DNA of 5,019 nucleotides, from NCBI GenBank assembly GCA_001784535.1, contig MFRJ01000081.1, positions 1-5,019 on the forward strand, written 5' to 3'. The notes below the pieces were generated by a model. The model ran no database searches and was not told the DNA's origin. It saw nothing but the letters and a program-made list of their open reading frames with translations. Made by a program: the position numbers and the translations under genes. This document shows positions 1 through 4,875 of the stretch, piece by piece (position 1 is the stretch's first letter; each line of letters starts with the position of its first letter). The DNA is from Candidatus Melainabacteria bacterium GWA2_34_9. Lineage in GTDB: Bacteria; Cyanobacteriota; Vampirovibrionia; Gastranaerophilales; UBA9971.

Positions 1-1061
1 ATGAATAAATCCCTGTTTTCGGTATTTTCTGTAATTATGCAGTCGGTATGCCCCGATCCGTAAAGATTTATATGGTTTATAGCATCATTAATATTATCTA
101 CAACTTTTATTGAAATAATTTTGTCGCTGTATTCTGTTTTCCAGTCTTCTTTTGTGGCAATTTTTATATCGGAGATGATTTTTCGAGTTAATTCATCACC
201 TTTTACAAGAACATCATTCTTTTTAAATTCAGAAATTAATTCAGGCAAAAGTTTTTCAGCGATGTCTTTATGGACAAGCAAAGTTTCAACAGCGTTGCAT
301 GCCGCAGGATACTGGATTTTTGAATCTATTGAAACTTTAATGGCTTTATCACAATCAGCTTCCGCATCAACATAAATATGACAAATTCCTTCTGTATGCC
401 CAAGTACAGGAATTTTTGTGTTTTCCTGAATATATTTAACAAGGCTGTTGCTACCTCTTGGAATTAAAAGGTCAATATATTTGTCCATTTTAAGCAGTTC
501 TTTAACAGCTTCCCTTGTTTTTATAAGATTTATAGCGTTTTCCGGAAATTCAGGAATGGTTAAAAGAGCTTCATTGATTAATTTAACAAAAATTAGATTT
601 GAATTTAAAGCTTCAATACCGCCTTTTAGAATCACAGAATTAGCGGATTTTATTGAAAGAGAAGCAATCTGTGGAACAACATCTGGTCTTGACTCAAAAA
701 TAACTCCTATTACTCCTATAGGACAGCTTACTCTGTAAAGTTCAAGGTCTTTATCAAGTTCCATTCCCCATAAGGTTTTGTTTACAGGGTCTTCAAGTTT
801 TACAACGTCTTCGATGCCTTTTATAATAATGTTTATTTTTTCTTCATCAAGTTTAAGTCTGTCATATAAGGGTTTTGATAAAGACCCATCCTGTAGTAAA
901 ATATCTGCGGCGGCTAAATCTTTTTTATTTTCCTGAAGAATAATATCAACATTGTTTTTTATATGTTCTGCAATACTTAAAAGAGCTTTGTTTTTTATTT
1001 CTTCGCTTAAAGAAGCCAGTTTATATGAAGCTAGTTTAGCACTTTGTGCTATTTTTTCCAT
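1..1061 (-). CDS. proA: Gamma-glutamyl phosphate reductase (glutamate-5-semialdehyde dehydrogenase), C-terminus cut by window edge
   Basis: ProA reduces gamma-glutamyl phosphate to glutamate-5-semialdehyde with NADPH, the second step of proline synthesis; it is cytosolic. Translating the minus strand from the ATG at 1061 gives 353 uninterrupted codons plus two bases, so about 60-80 C-terminal residues lie outside the window. Family motifs are in order: CPIGVIGVIFESRPD (113-127), the nucleotide-binding SANSVILKGG (139-148), IPRGS (200-204), GHTEGICHIYVD (221-232), the catalytic cysteine Cys255 in YPAACNAVET, and YGSGHTD (334-340). The start is supported by a strong Shine-Dalgarno AAGGAGA (1071-1077) nine bases upstream. 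Only 26 bases separate it from the proB stop, so the two are almost certainly co-transcribed. The SLSKPLYDRLKL stretch near residue 60 matches the ProA and plant P5CS style of sequence. The call is secure; only the missing end is unseen. Confidence 0.96.
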   Translation of the reverse strand, partial: MEKIAQSAKLASYKLASLSEEIKNKALLSIAEHIKNNVDIILQENKKDLAAADILLQDGSLSKPLYDRLKLDEEKINIIIKGIEDVVKLEDPVNKTLWGMELDKDLELYRVSCPIGVIGVIFESRPDVVPQIASLSIKSANSVILKGGIEALNSNLIFVKLINEALLTIPEFPENAINLIKTREAVKELLKMDKYIDLLIPRGSNSLVKYIQENTKIPVLGHTEGICHIYVDAEADCDKAIKVSIDSKIQYPAACNAVETLLVHKDIAEKLLPELISEFKKNDVLVKGDELTRKIISDIKIATKEDWKTEYSDKIISIKVVDNINDAINHINLYGSGHTDCIITENTENRDLF

Positions 1062-1087
1062 TTAAGAGACTCTCCTTGTTGTAATAT

Positions 1088-2251
1088 CTAAAGAATAACC
1101 ATATTATCCCTTGTTATTATGGTGTCGTAATTTTTAAAACCAAGAATTTTTTCTATTTCATCTGAATGTTTGCCGATTACTTTTTCGCATTCACTGCAAG
1201 AGTAATTCGTCATGCCTTTTGCAAATTCTTTTCCATCTTCGTCAAGAATACTTACAACTTCGCCTTTTTTAAAAGAATTTATTATTTCAATAATACCGAT
1301 AGGCATAAGGCTGGCCTTTTTTTCGACAAGCGCTTTCTTGGCGCGGTTGTTGACTTTTATATAGCTGTTTATGTTTGTGGCGTATGCAATCCATTTTTTT
1401 CTTCCTGACAGGTTTTCTACAGGTAAAAATAAAGTTCCTATTTCTTCCCCGTTAAAAATTTTGTTGATAATTCCGGATTCTTTGCCGTTTGCAATCAAAA
1501 GCATTCCGCCTGAGTGCATTACAACTTTTGCGGCTTCAATTTTTGTTTTCATGCCGCCTCTTCCGCCTTTTGAGGCTTCAAAACCAAGAGCTTCTATTTT
1601 AGAAGTCATTTCTGTAACTACAGAAATAATTTTTGCTTCTTTGTTAATTCTTGGATCGTCATCATAAAGCCCGTCTATATCTGATAAAATTACAAGCAAA
1701 TCAGCATCAAGCTTGCTTGTGACAAGGGCAGAAAGTTTGTCATTATCTCCAAAACAAACTTCAACATCGTTTTCTTTGTAACATTCAAGTTCACTTGTTG
1801 ATACGGTGTCATTTTCGTTGATTATAGGAACCACACCAAGCTCAAGAAGAGTGCTCAAAGTGTTTCTAAGGCTTAAATATTTTTTTCTGTTTGCAAAATC
1901 ATCAGCTGTAAGAAGAATTTGAGCTGTTATAATATTAAATTTTTCCAGCGCTTCTTCATAAAAATGCATTAATTTTCCCTGTCCCACAGCAGCACAGGCC
2001 TGTTTCACGCTCACAGGATCGAATTTTTCAACATTCTTTAACTGGTTTGTATCTAAAAGTTTTGCCCCCATTCCGACGGCGCCGGAAGTTACAATAATAA
2101 TTTCTTTGCCTTCTTTTTTTAAGTCGGAAAGCGACTCGATGAAAGAGTAAATTCTTGACAGGGCAATATTTCCGTCTTTGTTTGCAATAGTGCTTGTCCC
2201 GAGTTTAAAAACGATTCTTTTTGCTTCTTTTATTTTTTTTCTAAAAGTCAT
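1088..2251 (-). CDS. proB: Glutamate 5-kinase with C-terminal PUA domain
   Basis: ProB phosphorylates glutamate with ATP to gamma-glutamyl phosphate, the committed and usually proline-inhibited step of proline synthesis; the labile product is passed to ProA. The 387-residue protein has an amino-acid kinase domain with RIVFKLGTSTI (12-22, Lys16 the expected catalytic lysine), IVTSGAVGMG (53-62), INENDTV (144-150), FGDNDKLSA (167-175), LSDIDGLYDDDPR (189-201) and GGRGGMKTK (229-237). A PUA domain follows from about residue 298, with ASLMPIGI (313-320) and a typical RDNMVIL end. The length is close to the 367 residues of E. coli ProB. The frame stays open upstream to 2332, but that extension runs through the proBA promoter and into a repeat. 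The ATG at 2251 is therefore preferred; it has only a weak GGA (2261-2263) nine bases upstream. It is the first gene of the proBA operon. Confidence 0.96.
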   Translation of the reverse strand: MTFRKKIKEAKRIVFKLGTSTIANKDGNIALSRIYSFIESLSDLKKEGKEIIIVTSGAVGMGAKLLDTNQLKNVEKFDPVSVKQACAAVGQGKLMHFYEEALEKFNIITAQILLTADDFANRKKYLSLRNTLSTLLELGVVPIINENDTVSTSELECYKENDVEVCFGDNDKLSALVTSKLDADLLVILSDIDGLYDDDPRINKEAKIISVVTEMTSKIEALGFEASKGGRGGMKTKIEAAKVVMHSGGMLLIANGKESGIINKIFNGEEIGTLFLPVENLSGRKKWIAYATNINSYIKVNNRAKKALVEKKASLMPIGIIEIINSFKKGEVVSILDEDGKEFAKGMTNYSCSECEKVIGKHSDEIEKILGFKNYDTIITRDNMVIL

Positions 2252-2278
2252 TATAAAATTTCCAATTTTATTTTTTTT

Positions 2279-2308
2279 ATTATACCTTTTTAAAAAAGTT
2301 TTTGTTAA
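2279..2308 (-). promoter_or_regulatory. Sigma-70-type promoter of proBA
   Basis: On the minus strand a -35 TTAACA (2303-2308) is followed by an 18-base spacer and a perfect -10 TATAAT (2279-2284). Transcription would begin near 2272, giving a leader of about 20 bases to the proB ATG at 2251. This placement excludes the longer proB start at 2332. The spacer is made of A and T tracts. No operator or attenuator is visible in the short leader. Inferred from consensus match and position only. Confidence 0.7.
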
Positions 2309-2320
2309 ATCATTATTTAC

Positions 2321-2366
2321 ACCCACCCCCAACCCCCTCCCTCTTAAGAGGGAGGGGGCTAGAGAT
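2321..2366 (+). repeat. Short form of a GC-rich palindromic interspersed repeat
   Basis: A perfect 26-base inverted repeat (2333-2358) of C- and T-rich then A- and G-rich arms centres on TTAA. It is preceded by ACCCACCCCCA (2321-2331) and followed by CTAGAGAT (2359-2366). The same flanks and arms occur in inverted orientation at 3579-3686, with a long core between the arms, so the two are copies of one family. It lies 12 bases upstream of the proBA -35 box, outside any gene. From memory, similar CCCCTCCC/GGGAGGGG intergenic palindromes are common in several bacterial phyla; this was not checked. Confidence 0.85.
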
Positions 2367-2374
2367 TATTTTTT

Positions 2375-2410
2375 GGCTCGCTTTCCGTCGCCTTTGGCGA
2401 CTCGCTCGCC
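2375..2410 (+). repeat. GC-rich hairpin beside the short repeat
   Basis: GTCGCC (2387-2392), loop TTT, GGCGAC (2396-2401) form a perfect 6-bp stem. It is flanked by imperfectly matching GGCTCGC (2375-2381) and GCTCGCC (2404-2410). Its GC content stands out sharply from the T-rich sequence on both sides. It may be part of a compound repeat with 2321-2366, or a separate palindromic element. No gene ends here on either strand, so a terminator role is not supported. Confidence 0.55.
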
Positions 2411-2631
2411 TATTTTGTTTTTTATAATAAAGATTTTTTTCATTTATCGTTTGCTTTTTGAAATTGGTATAATAAAGTGGCTTGAAATATTACAAAATAT
2501 TGCAGCTAATCAGGCAATAATTTCAACAAAAAACAGGTAGTCTTATTTAAAGTATAAATACATTATATGTTTTTTTATAATAAATTAGAAGAAAATTTTT
2601 TAAAAACCTAAAGAATATTAATACTTTGGGG
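2411..2631. other. AT-rich intergenic stretch without a recognised gene
   Basis: No convincing coding frame was found on either strand. The plus strand carries an extended -10 motif (2465-2473), followed by a weak hairpin TATTGC/GCAATA (2498-2503 and 2514-2519, loop of 10). A short open tail reads KWLEILQNIAANQ in one frame, stops at 2540 and lacks a start codon with a ribosome site. Several TATAAT-like hexamers are expected by chance in sequence this AT-rich. Confidence 0.5.
2465..2473 (+). promoter_or_regulatory. Orphan extended -10 promoter motif
   Basis: TGGTATAAT on the plus strand matches the extended -10 form TGnTATAAT exactly. No good -35 box sits at the right distance, though extended -10 promoters can work without one. 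Transcription would begin near 2480 and run towards the small gene at 2716, across the weak hairpin at 2498-2519. It could also be chance in AT-rich DNA. Confidence 0.3.
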
Positions 2632-2659
2632 TTGAAAATTTTTTACAATGGGTTATATT
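2632..2659 (+). promoter_or_regulatory. Possible promoter of the small plus-strand gene
   Basis: TTGAAA (2632-2637), a 16-base spacer and TATATT (2654-2659) give a plausible sigma-70-type promoter. The implied leader is about 50 bases, ending at the Shine-Dalgarno of the gene at 2716. The leader contains a TTTTTAAACT direct repeat (2675-2684 and 2692-2701) and a GGTT/AACC pair. The match is moderate in AT-rich sequence. Confidence 0.35.
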
Positions 2660-2702
2660 ATTATTACACAGGTTTTTTTAAACTATTAACCTTTTTAAAC
2701 TC

Positions 2703-2708
2703 GGAGGT
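2703..2708 (+). promoter_or_regulatory. Strong Shine-Dalgarno that sets a TTG start
   Basis: GGAGGT lies seven bases before the TTG at 2716. It is one of the best ribosome-binding sites in the window and stands out in sequence that is otherwise almost only A and T. It argues that translation begins at 2716 and not at the upstream in-frame TTG at 2626, which lacks such a site. Confidence 0.65.
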
Positions 2709-2715
2709 CAGGCTA

Positions 2716-2874
2716 TTGAATTCTTCTTCAATCAAGAGAGTAGATGAAAAATTTTTAAATGATGTTGAAAAACAGGTAGAGATATTGTTCGAATCTTCTG
2801 AAAACGGCATAAAAAGACAGGAAACAATCACGCTTTCCGGCGAGGGTTCTATTAAGGTTTTATTGCCAGTATAA
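2716..2874 (+). CDS. Small hypothetical protein, 52 residues, TTG start
   Basis: The family was not recognised. From TTG at 2716 the product begins MNSSSIKRVDEKFLND and ends GEGSIKVLLPV. It is charged and soluble, with an amphipathic, probably helical stretch over about residues 6-25 (RVDEKFLNDVEKQVEILF). A second half alternates polar and aliphatic residues as in a short beta hairpin. No signal peptide, membrane segment or metal-binding cysteines are seen. Support for a real gene is the strong GGAGGT site, a candidate promoter upstream, base composition richer in G and C than the flanking DNA, and a palindromic repeat just after its stop. The in-frame extension back to 2626 (FYNGLYYYYTGFF...) has poor composition and no ribosome site. 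It is convergent with the gene at 2966-3520. Confidence 0.6.
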   Translation: MNSSSIKRVDEKFLNDVEKQVEILFESSENGIKRQETITLSGEGSIKVLLPV

Positions 2875-2888
2875 AAAATTATTAAATT

Positions 2889-2965
2889 GTCATTGCGAAG
2901 GGTACCCGCTTTTTTGATTAATTATCAAAAAAGAAGGGGGCAGCTTTAGGTTCGACGTGGCAATC
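2889..2965. repeat. CATTGCGA...GGCAATC palindromic repeat between convergent genes
   Basis: The outer arms GTCATTGCGAA (2889-2899) and TTCGACGTGGCAATC (2951-2965) pair through ATTGC/GCAAT and CGAA/TTCG. Inside is a perfect 10-bp stem CTTTTTTGAT/ATCAAAAAAG with a 5-base loop (2909-2933), plus the palindrome GGGTACCC (2900-2907). From memory, repeats starting GTCATTGCGA and ending GGCAATCT are dispersed in many unrelated bacterial genomes; this was not checked. It fills the gap between two converging stop codons. On the plus strand it is followed by a T-run (2972-2977), so it may also help end transcription of the small gene. Confidence 0.75.
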
Positions 2966-3520
2966 TTAATCTTTTTTCTCAAATTTTAAAATAGAATCAA
3001 GGTACTTTGCTACCTTGGTTTTTGGTATTATATTTGTGCCTCTGGCATAAGTTTTTCTGAAAATATCAATAGGCTCTTCGTTTCCATGAATAAGAGCATG
3101 TTGAACTTCGATAAATTCTTCCAATAAAGCTTCTTCAACCGAAATTTCTTTTGTTTCAGGAATTTTATGCAGTTTTTTTTCATCCACATAAAAATGAAAT
3201 TCTGTTATAAAAAGTTCTTTGCCTTTGGAATTAAGACCTTTTAAATCAGGTTTTGGGTTTACCCATAATTCTCCGTCGCCCTGAACTATCCATGATGGAA
3301 TTTTGTAACCAAGATCTGTTGGGAGGGTTATTGCAACGTTATAAACACCTTTTGTTTTTGCAACGGCGCAGTCAAAGTGAGTCAAAAGCATTTTATAATC
3401 GATAGTGTTCGCCCTTCTTATATTTATGCGGTTTGAACTTATTTCACCTCTCGGGAAATTTTTTCTTAATGCGGAAGAAAGTTCATTGCCTATATGTTTT
3501 TCAGAAAAATAAAGTGTCAT
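2966..3520 (-). CDS. Hypothetical protein, 184 residues, family not recognised
   Basis: The function is unknown. The ATG at 3520 is chosen because AAGGAG (3528-3533) sits seven bases upstream. The frame stays open to 3562, but that extension is encoded by a hairpin and would give an unlikely proline- and arginine-rich leader. The protein begins MTLYFSEKHIGNEL and is soluble and highly charged, without a signal peptide or membrane segment. The N-terminal half has a basic stretch (NRINIRRANTIDYK, about 31-44) and a likely beta-rich part with VYNVAITLP and SWIVQGDGELWVNPKPD (about 59-92). The C-terminal third is acidic and helical (ISVEEALLEEFIEVQHALIHGN), ending in a lysine-rich tail FEKKD. The codon use resembles the neighbouring genes, so recent transfer is not indicated. 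It stands apart from both neighbours, with repeats on both sides. Confidence 0.85.
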   Translation of the reverse strand: MTLYFSEKHIGNELSSALRKNFPRGEISSNRINIRRANTIDYKMLLTHFDCAVAKTKGVYNVAITLPTDLGYKIPSWIVQGDGELWVNPKPDLKGLNSKGKELFITEFHFYVDEKKLHKIPETKEISVEEALLEEFIEVQHALIHGNEEPIDIFRKTYARGTNIIPKTKVAKYLDSILKFEKKD

Positions 3521-3547
3521 AAAACTTCTCCTTTTTAAAACGGGTCT

Positions 3548-3576
3548 GATAGGGGGCGGCAAAGCCGCCCCCTATC
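3548..3576. repeat. Perfect 13-bp GC-rich hairpin in the leader of the 184-residue gene
   Basis: GATAGGGGGCGGC (3548-3560), loop AAA, and its exact complement (3564-3576) form a very stable hairpin. It lies 14 bases upstream of the Shine-Dalgarno (3528-3533) of the gene starting at 3520, and only two bases from the long repeat at 3579. On the minus strand it is followed by AGACCCGTTTT and not a clean T-run, so it is a poor intrinsic terminator. It could be part of a compound repeat, or a stem that affects transcript stability. Confidence 0.7.
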
Positions 3577-3578
3577 TT

Positions 3579-3686
3579 ATCTCTTAGCCCCCTCCCATGC
3601 GAAGCGGGAGTGTAAAGACTGAAAGACGGCTTCGCCGGCTTGGAAGTCTTGAACTCATTCTCGAGGGAGGGGGTATGGGGGTGGGT
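3579..3686 (-). repeat. Long form of the GC-rich interspersed repeat
   Basis: Read on the minus strand it begins ACCCACCCCCATACCCCC and ends GGGAGGGGGCTAAGAGAT. It thus matches both ends of the short copy at 2321-2366 except for two single-base insertions. Instead of a TTAA centre it carries a core of roughly 65 bases that folds on itself: GAGT/ACTC (3608-3611, 3653-3656), AAGACT/AGTCTT (3615-3620, 3645-3650) and CGGC-TTC-GCCG (3627-3637). An alternative CTCCC/GGGAG pairing exists at one end. No open frame of note crosses it. It occupies most of the 235-base gap between the membrane-protein gene and the 184-residue gene; the remaining 3687-3755 is AT-rich with no clear signal. Confidence 0.85.
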
Positions 3687-3755
3687 TTAAAAAGCACCTT
3701 TAAAAAAGCATAACAAATCATGAAACTTTTTTTAGCTGCCGAAAGTATAATATTT

Positions 3756-4802
3756 TTAATTTTCTAAGCTTATATATTCTTCTTTTTCTTTTAAGTTTAA
3801 TCGTTCGATTATTATAAAAAATAAACATCCCAAAGAAATAAGAATTATTGAAAAAAGCTGACCTACCAGAGAAAGAGCAAAAGCTGTTTCCTGTGGAATA
3901 TTAAAAAAGCCCAGAGCAATTATATAACCCCATTGAACAGGTCCTAATCCTGCCGGTCCTCCCGGTATTAAAGAAATGAAAGCTACGATTGATAAAACAA
4001 ATAAAGCCCCTAAAATCCCTATAGAATAGCCAAAACCTTTAATTAAAAGAAGCAAAGATAATCCTTCACAAAGCCACACTGGAAGCGTAAATAAAAACAC
4101 TTTTAAAATTAAAACAGGTGAATTAAAAATCTCAATACCGTTCATAAAAGAAATAAGCGCATAAGTTACTTTATTAAAAATTTTGCTTAAAATCTCACAA
4201 ATTTTTTCATTTAAAAACTTTTTAATAAAGTTTTTTTCTTTAATTTTCAAAATTAAAATATTAACCTTTTCCTGAATAAAAGTATTTTTATAAAATTTTG
4301 AAATTAATAATAAAACTGAAAAAAGACCTATAAAAAGAAATCCGGCTGCAACAGCAACTCCGAAAAACTTTTTGCTTGAAAAAACAAAGGAAGCAAGAAG
4401 CAACAAAATTAAAAACAAAATCAGTCCGTCAAAAACTCTTTCAAGAACAATAGATGCCAGAATAGTTACCCTGCTGATGCCTTCTTTTTTGCCGAAATAA
4501 TGAGCCCTGTATATTTCTCCGCCTCTTGCGGGTACAAAGTTGTTTATAAACCAGCCTCTAAAGATTGAATTTAAAAAAGAAGAGAGTTTTATTCCATTTT
4601 TTTCCGAAAGAATGAGTTTCCATCTTAAAGCCCTGAATAAAAAAGCACAGAAATAAACAGGAAACATTAAAGCCACATAAAAGAAATCGAAGTGTTTAAT
4701 AGCTTCAATGGATTTGTGGATGTCTATGTCTTTTAAAATAAGTGCAATAAAAATTACACCTATAATTAAACCGATTATTTTTTTATCTGGTATTTTTTTC
4801 AT
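3756..4802 (-). CDS. UPF0104 / lysylphosphatidylglycerol synthase-type transmembrane (flippase-like) protein
   Basis: This is an integral membrane protein of the UPF0104 (COG0392-type) family, the same fold as the flippase half of MprF and as AglD/YbhN relatives. Members are linked to moving or modifying envelope lipids and glycolipids, but no substrate can be read here. With the start at 4802 it has 348 residues, with roughly seven to eight hydrophobic segments, the first at about 9-23. Family signatures are present: FRALRW (56-61), NNFVPARGGEIYRA (87-100), LERVFDG (120-126) and IPGGPAGLGPVQ (279-290). It ends in a charged tail. No synthetase domain follows, so it is the stand-alone membrane half. 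The start is uncertain: an in-frame ATG at 4844 adds 14 residues, and neither has a clear Shine-Dalgarno. The 4802 ATG gives a more natural MKKIPDKK start, and the TATAAT at 4836-4841 may be its promoter. It is divergent from leuC. Confidence 0.88.
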   Translation of the reverse strand: MKKIPDKKIIGLIIGVIFIALILKDIDIHKSIEAIKHFDFFYVALMFPVYFCAFLFRALRWKLILSEKNGIKLSSFLNSIFRGWFINNFVPARGGEIYRAHYFGKKEGISRVTILASIVLERVFDGLILFLILLLLASFVFSSKKFFGVAVAAGFLFIGLFSVLLLISKFYKNTFIQEKVNILILKIKEKNFIKKFLNEKICEILSKIFNKVTYALISFMNGIEIFNSPVLILKVFLFTLPVWLCEGLSLLLLIKGFGYSIGILGALFVLSIVAFISLIPGGPAGLGPVQWGYIIALGFFNIPQETAFALSLVGQLFSIILISLGCLFFIIIERLNLKEKEEYISLEN

Positions 4803-4808
4803 AATAAT

Positions 4809-4837
4809 TTGAGTTTTTTTACTGTGAATATTATTAT
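4809..4837 (+). promoter_or_regulatory. Candidate leuC promoter
   Basis: On the plus strand TTGAGT (4809-4814), a 17-base spacer and TATTAT (4832-4837) form a reasonable sigma-70-type promoter. A start near 4844 would give a leader of about 30 bases, too short for a leader peptide, T-box or riboswitch. The -10 region overlaps TATAAT on the minus strand (4836-4841), which may serve the divergent membrane-protein gene, so the two promoters would compete for the same DNA. No matching minus-strand -35 box was found. Confidence 0.5.
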
Positions 4838-4875
4838 TATACATGTTTAAGAATAATAGGTACGGGTGAGAATAT

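Noticed and set aside
121..738. Plus-strand frames of 84 and 96 codons over proA
   Set aside because: They are antisense to a clear ProA with all its motifs, their translations have no family character, and they lack ribosome sites.
1166..1667. Plus-strand frames over the 3' half of proB
   Set aside because: They are shadows of the ProB coding sequence, rich in F and I as expected from reading an A-rich gene backwards.
2333..2358. Palindrome as an intrinsic terminator
   Set aside because: No gene on either strand ends into it and no T-run follows directly. The second copy with the same ends shows it is a repeat family.
2178..2540. 120-codon plus-strand frame spanning the proB start, its promoter and two repeats
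   Set aside because: It overlaps the proB N-terminus and translates palindromic repeat sequence. Only the last 20 or so codons look protein-like, and they have no start with a ribosome site.
2626..2715. N-terminal extension of the small gene to the TTG at 2626
   Set aside because: It has no Shine-Dalgarno, its residues are low-complexity F, Y and L, and it overlaps the candidate promoter. The GGAGGT before 2716 is far better.
3689..3710. Direct repeat AAAAAGCA (3689-3696 and 3703-3710)
   Set aside because: It is only eight bases of mostly A in AT-rich sequence, so chance is sufficient. It was considered as a target-site duplication but no copy lies on the other side of the repeat.
2252..3755. 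tRNA, CRISPR array, transposase or toxin-antitoxin pair in the gaps
   Set aside because: No cloverleaf with a CCA-end pattern, no regularly spaced repeats, no transposase frame and no overlapping gene pair were found on either strand.
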